Source of the DNA: an uncultured Anaerolineae bacterium
GTDB lineage: Bacteria; Chloroflexota; Anaerolineae; Anaerolineales; Villigracilaceae
Reading direction: 5' to 3'
DNA: 64,000 nt
Assembly (NCBI GenBank): GCA_903908605.1
Contig: CAIVSQ010000507.1
Span: forward strand, 1 to 64,000
The position numbers and the translations under genes are program-made. Positions 1 through 7,904 of the stretch are shown in pieces (position 1 is the stretch's first letter; every line of letters starts with the position of its first letter). The notes below the pieces were generated by a model. That model made no database searches and was not told the DNA's origin. It was given only the letters and a program-made list of their open reading frames with translations.

Positions 1-102
1 AAACCTGAACGGCCAAGATGACGATATTTCATATAATTTTTCTCCTCATACTAAATAAATGTTACTTTCTTAGATTGAAATGCTCAAACTGCCAAGTTTA
101 TC

Positions 103-672
103 CTATTCCTGAAATTCTTCAACCTGGTAAATCTGCACATCTATGTGCTTTTGCCGCCACAGGCTGTGCGCAGCACCCATTTTTTCACAAAGGTGGTTGA
201 GGAATTCGGTTGCACCCGGAATTTGATCCCAAACCTGTGGCAGAAATGTCGCCCGTCGTGAACCATCGCGCAGAATAACCCCATCAACCCCGGGCCGTAG
301 CTTCTGTAGTAAATCAGCAGGATCCTGGTAAATCAATACCTGCGGATCGGATAAACGTGAAACTTCAATATGGATATAAGTCAACTCGCTTGGACGCACC
401 GGCGGAAAACGGTAATCTTGCAGCGCAGCAGCCATGGCATGTTCACAGACATCCTGGTAAAGCGCTTGATAAGCCTGGAGAGCACCGATACACCCGCGCA
501 GCCTGCCATTTTCGGTGAGGGTAACAAAAGAAGCACCTTGCGCGCGCAAAGCTGGTGTAAGGCTATCCTCATCAACGGGAGACAACTGCTTACCACGCAC
601 ACTTGTTTCGAGTGCATCCCGGGCAAGCAACAGCAGGGTATGTCTTTCAGCATCCGAAAGGCGATCAGGCAT
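103..672 (-). CDS. AmmeMemoRadiSam system protein A (AMMECR1 family)
   Basis: This is a compact cytoplasmic protein of about 189 residues, the usual size for stand-alone AMMECR1 domains. The family hallmark LRGCIG lies at about residues 58-63, in an N-terminal half that also has the typical ASFVTL strand. AMMECR1 proteins often accompany a MEMO1-like protein and a radical SAM enzyme; neither is visible here, so only family membership is safe and the biochemical role is unknown. The ORF track starts at a GTG (678), but the ATG at 672 sits six bases after GAGG and is preferred. It lies 26 bases downstream of the flavin reductase on the same strand and may be co-transcribed with it. Confidence 0.85.
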   Translation of the reverse strand: MPDRLSDAERHTLLLLARDALETSVRGKQLSPVDEDSLTPALRAQGASFVTLTENGRLRGCIGALQAYQALYQDVCEHAMAAALQDYRFPPVRPSELTYIHIEVSRLSDPQVLIYQDPADLLQKLRPGVDGVILRDGSRRATFLPQVWDQIPGATEFLNHLCEKMGAAHSLWRQKHIDVQIYQVEEFQE

Positions 673-698
673 TTTCACCTCTTGAGCAACTGGAAGGT

Positions 699-1187
699 TC
701 AGATAGGATTAATTTTTTGATACCCACGGTTGAAATAAAGCAGGGGATCAGTTCCAACGCCCGACTCGGCAGATAGCACTTCGCCAATGAACAAGGTGTG
801 GGTTCCAGATCCAATGGTGGTCACCACACGACAATCCAGCTGGGCCAGGGCATGCTTGAGCATTGGTGTGCCACTGACAAGCGTCAAAGTTTCGATGCCA
901 GTGAAGCGATCCATATCATCCGCCACGCGCCCGGCGAAACGATCTGAAAGCTCGACCTGCCCGGAATCGAGAATGCTCACACCAAAATGATGTGACTGCA
1001 TAACAAGTTCGTGCGTGCGTGTATTTTGCGCGAGGGATACAAGTACTTGAGCCGGGACGAGCGATACCGACGTAAAAGCACTGACTGTCATCCCATGCTG
1101 AACCCCAGAATGTGCAGCTGTGACGATGGTAACGCCTGTGGCCCAAAAACGCATGGCCTGACGTAATTGTTCAGATTCTACGGTCAT
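699..1187 (-). CDS. Flavin reductase-like / FMN-binding split-barrel protein
   Basis: The 162-residue protein matches the flavin_reductase-like domain: an N-terminal RFWATGVTIVTA strand, the GMTVSAFTSVSL segment that shapes the FMN site at about residues 33-44, and a mid-protein HHFGVSIL strand. Members bind FMN and either reduce flavin with NAD(P)H for a partner monooxygenase or act as small oxidoreductases. No partner monooxygenase is adjacent, so the physiological role is open. It is the first gene of a probable two-gene minus-strand unit with the AMMECR1-type gene. Confidence 0.85.
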   Translation of the reverse strand: MTVESEQLRQAMRFWATGVTIVTAAHSGVQHGMTVSAFTSVSLVPAQVLVSLAQNTRTHELVMQSHHFGVSILDSGQVELSDRFAGRVADDMDRFTGIETLTLVSGTPMLKHALAQLDCRVVTTIGSGTHTLFIGEVLSAESGVGTDPLLYFNRGYQKINPI

Positions 1188-1343
1188 TTTATCTCCAGAG
1201 TTTTTTTGATCATACTTCCCGGTGAAAAGAACGTCAAGCTATAAACGTTTTTTCCTTAAGACACCCATTTTCTATACATTTAGTCATTCGCTACCACACC
1301 CATCTATTTTGCTTACCCTCTACACGAAATATTTCAGGTAGTA

Positions 1344-1349
1344 TATAAT
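1344..1349 (+). promoter_or_regulatory. TATAAT -10 box placed for a leaderless amidase mRNA
   Basis: A perfect TATAAT ends eight bases before the amidase ATG at 1358, and no Shine-Dalgarno-like sequence lies between. If functional, transcription would begin at or next to the start codon. No convincing -35 element is visible at the usual distance. Confidence 0.4.
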
Positions 1350-1357
1350 GGTAATCT

Positions 1358-2143
1358 ATGGAAAATTTCACAGAACCGTCCGATAGTGGAGCGGTTGTTA
1401 ATCCTCAACAACGCCGGAAATATCGATCCCCTCGCTTGCTGCAAAAGACATTAATTACAGCCGCTGTGGTTGCGACCCTATTTGTAGCGTTTTCACCGAC
1501 TTCTTTTTCAGGAGGGTGGCGTGAACAGCTTGCCACCATGTTAACGCAAGAACCAGAAGCTGTGTTACCCATAGGGACTGTACGTCCATCAATAAAAATT
1601 GGTATTGTCGCCGGGCACATGGGGAATGATTCAGGCGCTGTTTGCGCAAATGGGACCACTGAAGCAGACGTAAACCTGAAGATTGCGACGATTGTAAAAC
1701 AAAAATTAGACGCACTAGGCTACAAGACCGACTTGCTCAAAGAAATGGACCCCCGGTTGGATGGATACCGAGCTGCCGTCCTTGTATCGATTCATAACGA
1801 CTCCTGCGACTTTGTTAATGATCAGGCCACTGGCTTCAAGGTAGCGGCAGCCATGAGTTCACGTGATACAAACCTGGCCAACCGCCTGGAAGCATGCCTC
1901 AAAGATCGCTATCAGCGTGAGACCAACATGCCACTGCACGATAGCGTCACCAATGACATGACCTTTTACCACGCCTTTAATGAAATCGATCCCGGTACTC
2001 CGGCCGGAATCATAGAAACGGGTTTTCTCAATCTCGATTATGAAATTCTGACAACCAACACCACCGTGGTGGCAACTGGTGTCGCAAATGGGATATTGTG
2101 TTTTATTAATAATGAGAATATTGAGCCACCGGCTGCCCCCTAG
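1358..2143 (+). CDS. N-acetylmuramoyl-L-alanine amidase (Amidase_3), membrane-anchored
   Basis: Amidase_3 enzymes cleave the amide bond between muramic acid and the stem peptide of peptidoglycan, using zinc. The 261-residue protein has a short basic N-terminus, one hydrophobic segment at about residues 30-50 (anchor or uncleaved signal) and the catalytic domain from about residue 80. The family pattern is visible: AGHMGNDSGA with His87, Glu102, SIHND with His146, and IIETGF with Glu220 as the expected catalytic glutamate. It is followed 21 bases later by an L,D-transpeptidase, so this is a wall-remodelling pair. A TATAAT box just upstream suggests a leaderless transcript. Confidence 0.9.
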   Translation: MENFTEPSDSGAVVNPQQRRKYRSPRLLQKTLITAAVVATLFVAFSPTSFSGGWREQLATMLTQEPEAVLPIGTVRPSIKIGIVAGHMGNDSGAVCANGTTEADVNLKIATIVKQKLDALGYKTDLLKEMDPRLDGYRAAVLVSIHNDSCDFVNDQATGFKVAAAMSSRDTNLANRLEACLKDRYQRETNMPLHDSVTNDMTFYHAFNEIDPGTPAGIIETGFLNLDYEILTTNTTVVATGVANGILCFINNENIEPPAAP

Positions 2144-2164
2144 CCAACCCAATAAAGGTAAATT

Positions 2165-3646
2165 ATGAATCCTAATCAGTCCGCCGCCTACAAAAACCTT
2201 GAGCTGGCCCAACAAGCTCTGAAAAGTGGTGATAAAGATACCGCCAACCGCTTGGCAGCTCAGGCAGCCGAACTGGCTCCCGAATTGGAAGAGGTCTGGC
2301 TGCTGATGGCGGCGTTGACAGGTCCACGCGAAAGCATGCAACACCTGCAAAAGGCACTACAGATCAACCCCAATAGCGAACGCGCCCGAAAAGGGATGAC
2401 ATGGGCCTTGGGTCGTATGAAGCAGGACCGCGAGACTGAAACACCCAACGTTGCTTCGTTACCAGTTGAACCCGTTCAGGCCCAGCAACCTGTAGGCACC
2501 AGCGAACCGGAACCTGCACGACCACAAGTATCCTGGCAGGTATCACCTGTATCACAACCAGAATCCAATGTCGAAGAAGAACCCGAAGTCGCTTTCCAAG
2601 AAGATGTAGTAGAAGAAGTAAAAACAAAAACAGCCCCTACTGACATTCCCACTACCAAAAACAAGGGCGCTTTTATGCGCTCAAGGTCATCGTTGTTACC
2701 ACTGCTGGTCGTTTTACTCTGCCTGGTGCTCGCATGGGCTGGTTGGAGAAGTGTCACACCAGTGGCAGCATTCCTGAGCGACAAGCTGCTCAGTAGCCCC
2801 AACCGTGGCCCCGCCTGGGCAGAAGTGAATATTACAAAACCAGATAACCTGCTGGCCGAACCGCTGCTGCCAGTGGCCCCATTGCCGCCGACCGCTGCGC
2901 CTCTTGAAGCGACCCTGCCACCCTCTTCAAGCCTGGCAACCCTCACACCCACAGAGTCCGCGATTGCAACCAGCCTGCCCAGCCTGACCCCTATACCGCC
3001 AACAGCGGTACCCCCAAGCTCTACCCCTGAACCAACCAATACAATGCCTGTTGCCACGGCCTCGCCCCTGCCGACAGATACAGCCCTGGCACCGGTGACA
3101 CTTGTGCCGACAGTCCAACCCACGAATGTCCCAGAGGCGACCCCAACCGCGTTGCCAACCGATAGCGTGGGACCAACCTCAACGCCCGATTTGTTCACAC
3201 AGGCATCTCCTACCCCGCTGCCAACGGATACCGCACTACCGGGGCCGACCCTGTATGTTCCACCCACGCCCCGACCGGGAACCGGTAGCGGTGCTGGACA
3301 CTGGCTTGATGTCGATTTAACCAATCAAATGCTCTATGCGTATGATGGCAATACACTGGTGAGTTCATTCGTCGTTTCGACGGGAACATGGGAACACCCC
3401 ACTGTGACCGGTCAGTACCGAGTTTATATCAAGTACAAATATACCGATATGTCCGGTCCAGGTTATTACCTGCCAAATGTACCCTTCACAATGTACTTCT
3501 ATCAGGGCTATGCTGTGCACGGAACCTATTGGCACAATAATTTCGGCACACCCATGAGTCACGGCTGTGTCAACCTGAGCATCCCCGATTCCGAATGGGT
3601 ATATAACTTTTCAACCGTTGGCACCCTTGTCAACGTCCATTATTAA
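2165..3646 (+). CDS. L,D-transpeptidase (YkuD) with N-terminal TPR-like region, TM and Pro/Thr-rich spacer
   Basis: This 493-residue protein has four parts. A helical TPR-like N-terminus covers about residues 1-85, followed by an acidic linker. One membrane segment lies at about 173-195, and a long Thr/Pro/Ser-rich spacer at about 230-375. The YkuD domain runs from about 378 to the end. It carries HGTYWHNNFGTPMSHGCVNL, including the catalytic SHGC motif (Cys468). YkuD enzymes make 3-3 crosslinks or attach proteins to peptidoglycan. The layout places the TPR part in the cytoplasm and the enzyme outside. Start ATG follows AAGGT. The spacer's repetitive composition produces long antisense ORFs that are not genes. 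Confidence 0.92.
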   Translation: MNPNQSAAYKNLELAQQALKSGDKDTANRLAAQAAELAPELEEVWLLMAALTGPRESMQHLQKALQINPNSERARKGMTWALGRMKQDRETETPNVASLPVEPVQAQQPVGTSEPEPARPQVSWQVSPVSQPESNVEEEPEVAFQEDVVEEVKTKTAPTDIPTTKNKGAFMRSRSSLLPLLVVLLCLVLAWAGWRSVTPVAAFLSDKLLSSPNRGPAWAEVNITKPDNLLAEPLLPVAPLPPTAAPLEATLPPSSSLATLTPTESAIATSLPSLTPIPPTAVPPSSTPEPTNTMPVATASPLPTDTALAPVTLVPTVQPTNVPEATPTALPTDSVGPTSTPDLFTQASPTPLPTDTALPGPTLYVPPTPRPGTGSGAGHWLDVDLTNQMLYAYDGNTLVSSFVVSTGTWEHPTVTGQYRVYIKYKYTDMSGPGYYLPNVPFTMYFYQGYAVHGTYWHNNFGTPMSHGCVNLSIPDSEWVYNFSTVGTLVNVHY

Positions 3647-3662
3647 TCCCCCGGGAAAAAAC

Positions 3663-4241
3663 ATGCATACTTCTTTTCAGTACACCCAATACATGCTAAA
3701 ACGCCAGGTTTTCGCCCTGACCGGCAAGCTGCGCTTTTACAACGCCAGTGGCGAACTGGTGATGTTTTGTGAACAAAAAATGTTTAAACTGCGAGAAGAT
3801 ATCCGGGTATTTGCCGATGAACAAAAAACCCAGGAAATCCTGGCGATAAAGGCACGGCAAATTATTGATTTTTCGAGCGCCTATGATGTCATTGATAGTA
3901 CCAGTGGCGAAAAAGTGGGCACCCTGCGACGAAAAGGCTTTAAATCGATCCTGCGTGATGAATGGGATGTACTGGACGCCAACGAACAAGTTATTGGTAG
4001 TCTCTTTGAAGACAGCATGGGACTGGCATTGCTACGCAGGTTCCTCCTGGGATCACTACTCCCGCAGAATTACGACATCACCCTCGGCAGCGGACGTGTT
4101 GCTGATATCAAACAACGCTTCAATCTTTTCAGGTATGAACTTGACTTGGATTTTCGTATGGATGAAACCATGAAGCTGGACCGCCGCCTGGGTCTCGCGG
4201 CAGGCACTCTGCTTGCGATCGTGGAAGGGAAGCAGGAATAA
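3663..4241 (+). CDS. LURP-one-related / scramblase-like beta-barrel protein
   Basis: The protein (192 residues from the chosen ATG) resembles LURP-one-related (Tubby-like) proteins: regularly spaced beta-strands, an YMLKRQVFALTGKLRFYNASG opening with the family's MKRK-like start, and a repeated pattern of 'conduit/identity/structure' strands such as GEKVGTLRRKGF. No signal peptide or membrane helix is seen. The ORF track start (3618) overlaps the end of the transpeptidase; ATG 3663 is preferred because it begins 16 bases after that stop and matches the domain start. Function in bacteria is not established for this family; the position after two wall enzymes and translational proximity to the next gene are the only clues. 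Confidence 0.65.
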   Translation: MHTSFQYTQYMLKRQVFALTGKLRFYNASGELVMFCEQKMFKLREDIRVFADEQKTQEILAIKARQIIDFSSAYDVIDSTSGEKVGTLRRKGFKSILRDEWDVLDANEQVIGSLFEDSMGLALLRRFLLGSLLPQNYDITLGSGRVADIKQRFNLFRYELDLDFRMDETMKLDRRLGLAAGTLLAIVEGKQE

Positions 4242-4242
4242 C

Positions 4243-4674
4243 ATGAGTCGTCAGGCACTCTTTGCAGGCCTGGTTTTCGATGAGTATGACCGGCCGCTAC
4301 AAGCTGGTTTCATTGGTACCGACCCCGCTTATATTATGGATGACGCCGGGTTTTTACGCCACATTCCGGCCGAACAGATCGATCGCGTCATACTGAATGA
4401 AATGAAAAAGATGATCCAGGGGAATGAAGGATTTTTAAGCGAACAAGCCGCAAAAATGATGGGCACGGATGACCTGTTCAGCAAGGCCATGATTGAAAAC
4501 CAACTAAAACACATTGACAAACAATTTGAAATGTTGTTTGAAGTGGGTATTCCGGAAGACATGCGCGCTTACCTGGGCATGTCCGGGTTTAAAGTAAAGG
4601 TTGATTATCACGGGCAGGTTTTGGAAGTTCACTCCGGCGGCGGGTCGGGCGATGAAGGCGGTGGCGACGAATAA
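4243..4674 (+). CDS. Conserved-looking hypothetical protein with Gly/Asp/Glu-rich tail
   Basis: I do not recognise this 143-residue protein. It starts at an ATG one base after the stop of the LURP-one-like gene, which indicates translational coupling. The N-terminal half has a predicted strand-turn (FAGLVFDEYDRPLQAGFIG), the middle is amphipathic helical with many Met, Lys and Glu residues, and the last 15 residues are almost entirely Gly, Ser, Asp and Glu. No cysteines, signal peptide or membrane segment are present. The coupling suggests a partner of the upstream protein; that is inference. Confidence 0.7.
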   Translation: MSRQALFAGLVFDEYDRPLQAGFIGTDPAYIMDDAGFLRHIPAEQIDRVILNEMKKMIQGNEGFLSEQAAKMMGTDDLFSKAMIENQLKHIDKQFEMLFEVGIPEDMRAYLGMSGFKVKVDYHGQVLEVHSGGGSGDEGGGDE

Positions 4675-4700
4675 GCATGATTGTCTGTCGCTTTGGATTG

Positions 4701-6629
4701 TTATTCCACCGTGGGCAAGTTCGATGGCAGCACCACCGTAAACTTGGTGCCCCGACCGAGCACTGATTCCACCCATACGCGACCAGAGTGATTTTCAACG
4801 ATTGATTTCACGATTGCAAGCCCCAATCCTGTCCCCCGGGTAGAACTTGGGGCATTGTTGGCACGGTAAAACTTTTCAAAAATGTGCGGCTGATCCGCGG
4901 GGGAGATGCCAATTCCAGTATCTGCCACTTCAAAAATAATCTGATTTGACTCACTACGCAGACTGACCTTGATACGGCCATTTTCAGGTGTGTACTTGAC
5001 CGCATTGACAAGCAGGTTGTCAATCACCTGACGCAGGCGCAACGGATTGCCGCGCATGACCGGCAAGTCCGGCGCAATATCAAAGATGATTTCTTGGTGC
5101 TTGTCTTCAATTTGATGTTGTAAATTATCGAGGGTATAACGTAAGATGGTACCAAACGCCACATCATCCTTCATCGCATCAAAACCAGCCTCAATTCGGC
5201 CCAGGTCAAGCAAGTCATTGATCAATTCTGTGATGCTGTGCGCGCTGACCTGAACGTGTTTTACAAATTCCTTTTGTTGTTGATTCAACGGGCCAACCCG
5301 GTCTAGCAGCTCTATGTAACCGATAATGGAAGTCAGCGGGGAACGCAAATCATGGGATATTGTGTGAACAAAGTCACTCTTCAACTGGTCCATCATTTTG
5401 AGGTGAGTAATCTCCTCCAGGGTAAGCACTGAACCGATTGCATGGATAGGGGTATATTGCGAATTATAGACCCTCCCATTTTCCAATGAGATTTCCTGGT
5501 TCTTAAGTGGGAGATCAAGAGCAGAATTGACCATTACTTTGAAGTCGGTGTTCTCAATGAATTCGGTTATTCGTTTTCCTATAACATCACTATCACCCAG
5601 GTCGAAAGCATTCCTGGCAGCCGGGTTGATTATCAACACCCGTTTTTCCTGATCCATGAGAATAACGCCATCCTGTATGTTCGCAAGGATAGTCTGAAGT
5701 TTTTCCCGCTCGCTTTCGGAGGCTGCATATGACCTGGCATTCTGAATTGCGATGGTGGCAAAATCAGCCAGCACGCTCATTAACAGCTCATCGTGCTGGG
5801 TAAATGACCGTTTTGGACTGCGGTTATCCACACCCAGGACACCGATCACCTGGCCGTTATAAGAGAGCGGCACGTAAACAAGCGCGTATACCAGGAAGGA
5901 TGTTTTGATTTTATTGGGGGAATCCTGACAAAAGGAAATCGGTTTTCCGGTCTGAATTACTTGACCGGCGAGCGAATCATTGACAGGTAAGCGGAATGTG
6001 TGTGCATCCTGGTCATCAAAATTACGGCTGGCACGCATGTACAGATCCTGCGTGGATTCATCCAATAGCAGCAAGTGGCCTTCCTCGGCGCTGGTCAACT
6101 CAACTGCTGCAGTAACGACACTGGTTAATACACTATCCAGATCCAATGAAGCAGCGATGGATCGGCTAAGATTTACCAGGGCTTCCATATCGCTGACCCT
6201 GGCTTCAAGTGAGGCCGTGGAACGTTTGACTTCACGGCGCACCCAATCACCTGTTTTTCTTGCGCGATTTTGGCTGTCCACAATGGACTGCATGATCAAG
6301 TTGATTTTTAATGGGGGAAATAAATAATCACTCAAACCGGCCCGCATGACCTGAATCACCTGATCTGGGTCATGCTTGAAAGCATAAAAAATAATCGGCA
6401 GAGTTGGAAATCGATCCAGGGTATGTTTTGCCAGATCCAGACCCGACTGGTCACCTAGCCGTTCTGAAACAACCAGGACAGCGGGGTTGATTTCGCGCAA
6501 GGCTCTTTCCAGGCCATCGGGATCCTTGACAACAACCGGGACAACACCAGCGGCACGTAATGCACGCTCGAGCAAATCAAGCGTGGAAGATGGTTCCATG
6601 GCAAGCAAAATGTAATCGATTGAGGACAT
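4701..6629 (-). CDS. Hybrid-like sensor histidine kinase: pseudo-receiver, GAF, PAS, HisKA, HATPase
   Basis: This soluble kinase has 642 residues. An N-terminal receiver-like fold (about 1-115) is followed by a short coiled coil. A GAF domain spans about 155-300 and a PAS domain about 312-405. HisKA has the H-box SHDLRSPL (His426), and HATPase_c has an N box (NLLVNAVKYTP), G1 (DTGIGIS) and GTGLGLAIV. The receiver-like part lacks the phospho-acceptor Asp (Ser55 at that place) and the conserved Lys (Pro106). It therefore cannot be a normal phosphorelay domain. The gene lies 19 bases after the response regulator gene on the same strand, so the two probably form an operon. The sensed ligand would bind GAF or PAS. 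Confidence 0.9.
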   Translation of the reverse strand: MSSIDYILLAMEPSSTLDLLERALRAAGVVPVVVKDPDGLERALREINPAVLVVSERLGDQSGLDLAKHTLDRFPTLPIIFYAFKHDPDQVIQVMRAGLSDYLFPPLKINLIMQSIVDSQNRARKTGDWVRREVKRSTASLEARVSDMEALVNLSRSIAASLDLDSVLTSVVTAAVELTSAEEGHLLLLDESTQDLYMRASRNFDDQDAHTFRLPVNDSLAGQVIQTGKPISFCQDSPNKIKTSFLVYALVYVPLSYNGQVIGVLGVDNRSPKRSFTQHDELLMSVLADFATIAIQNARSYAASESEREKLQTILANIQDGVILMDQEKRVLIINPAARNAFDLGDSDVIGKRITEFIENTDFKVMVNSALDLPLKNQEISLENGRVYNSQYTPIHAIGSVLTLEEITHLKMMDQLKSDFVHTISHDLRSPLTSIIGYIELLDRVGPLNQQQKEFVKHVQVSAHSITELINDLLDLGRIEAGFDAMKDDVAFGTILRYTLDNLQHQIEDKHQEIIFDIAPDLPVMRGNPLRLRQVIDNLLVNAVKYTPENGRIKVSLRSESNQIIFEVADTGIGISPADQPHIFEKFYRANNAPSSTRGTGLGLAIVKSIVENHSGRVWVESVLGRGTKFTVVLPSNLPTVE

Positions 6630-6648
6630 ACCTCAAATTCACCTTGGT

Positions 6649-7812
6649 TCAGGACCGGGACTGGGTTACCACTTGTTGCCCGAGGACTGAAAGAATTTCC
6701 TTCAGATCATTCCTGGTCTTATCCAGGGTCTGTTTCTGCCCGGCGGTAATTGCGCCCTTTTCTTCCGCCAATAACGAATCGAGCGATCCCAGCGATTTCA
6801 CCAGGCTGGAGCCAATCTCACGCTGCATACGCAGCACGGCCTCATTCATACGTTTTTCCCCTTGCTGAGCCGCTTCTGCGTTATGCGCGAGGGCGCGGAA
6901 CAAACGCGCATTAACCATGGAGATGGATGCGTAATCCGCGATGGCTTCAGAGAGGGTATGTTCACCTTCACCAAAAGGCTTTTCGGCTTTTCGGACAACA
7001 ATCAACAGACCAATGGCATCACTTTTAACTTTTACCGGCACTACCATGGCTGCCTGACCTAGTGCCGCAATTTTAAAGCGACGTAAGGGCTGCCCATGAA
7101 TCGACAAAGTTTCGCCGGAAGCCGAAACCAATTGACTTAGTCCATCATCAATCGGCTGGCCCAGCTTGCGTGCCAGTGCGTCGGGGAGGTTACGATGGGC
7201 TGCCAATACATAGGCATTACTCTTGTCGTCCTTGAGCATCAACCAACCCATATCCGCTTCTGTTACCGTTGTAACCGCTTCGACCAGTTTATCAAACAGC
7301 ACACGCTGATCAGTAATGGAAATCACTGCGCGCCCAACCGAGAAAATCGTACCGAGGTCACGTACACGGCGTTGAAGTTCCGCATTGGTCTGCTTGATTC
7401 TGGCGTCCAGAAGTTCACGCGAACGACTTTCACGCACATGCTTTAGTGCGCGTTCAACGCATGAAACCACCTCTGCCTCACGGGCAGGCAGCATAAGGTA
7501 ATCACTAGCGCCCAATCGAAAGGCCTGAATGACGCCGGCTTCCTGGCCTTTTTCCGCCATAACAATGATAGGCAAAGTCACATTTTGGGATTGCAAGGCT
7601 ACCATCAAATCCTTACCGCTGAGACCAGGCAGGTTCAAGTCAATCAGAATGACATCCGGCGATTGTTTAAGAACCTGCTGAATGGCACTTGCGCCATCCA
7701 AGGCCAGGCTCACATGGTAACCCATTGGTTTTAACGCCTGGCGCGCAATCAGGTCACCAGCAATCGGATCATTTTCGACAACAAGGATTTTTTCGGACGA
7801 GGTAGTAGCCAT
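6649..7812 (-). CDS. Response regulator with REC and GAF domains
   Basis: The 387-residue protein has an N-terminal receiver (about 6-125) with acidic pair EN/D, phospho-acceptor Asp58 in IDLNLPGLSG, a GAF domain (about 165-315) and a helical C-terminus rich in Gln, Lys and Glu without a catalytic kinase domain. The conserved receiver Lys after the fifth strand appears as Leu108 (YLMLP). There is no DNA-binding output. It is the upstream gene of the pair with the histidine kinase at 4701-6629. It could relay or modulate that kinase through protein contacts. An AT-rich TATTAT box lies about eight bases before the ATG on the minus strand. Confidence 0.85.
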   Translation of the reverse strand: MATTSSEKILVVENDPIAGDLIARQALKPMGYHVSLALDGASAIQQVLKQSPDVILIDLNLPGLSGKDLMVALQSQNVTLPIIVMAEKGQEAGVIQAFRLGASDYLMLPAREAEVVSCVERALKHVRESRSRELLDARIKQTNAELQRRVRDLGTIFSVGRAVISITDQRVLFDKLVEAVTTVTEADMGWLMLKDDKSNAYVLAAHRNLPDALARKLGQPIDDGLSQLVSASGETLSIHGQPLRRFKIAALGQAAMVVPVKVKSDAIGLLIVVRKAEKPFGEGEHTLSEAIADYASISMVNARLFRALAHNAEAAQQGEKRMNEAVLRMQREIGSSLVKSLGSLDSLLAEEKGAITAGQKQTLDKTRNDLKEILSVLGQQVVTQSRS

Positions 7813-7904
7813 ACCAATTTATAATAGCATAAATCTTCATTTTTGGCGGAAATTTTTTTCCGAGTAATGCCCATGAATACAACACAATTCTGCGAAGGAA
7901 ACGA

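Noticed and set aside
3-16. 14-mer ACCTGAACGGCCAA shared with about 47292-47305
   Set aside because: A few 14-base matches are expected by chance in 64 kb; flanks do not match, so it is not an attachment site or repeat.
2476-3324. 282-codon minus-strand ORF opposite the L,D-transpeptidase spacer
   Set aside because: It is an antisense shadow of the Thr/Pro-rich repeat and translates to low-complexity Gly/Val/Ser text; the plus-strand gene has a full YkuD domain.
5824-5832. Isolated TTATCCACA inside the histidine kinase gene
   Set aside because: A single DnaA-like nonamer is expected by chance in a window this long; no neighbours.
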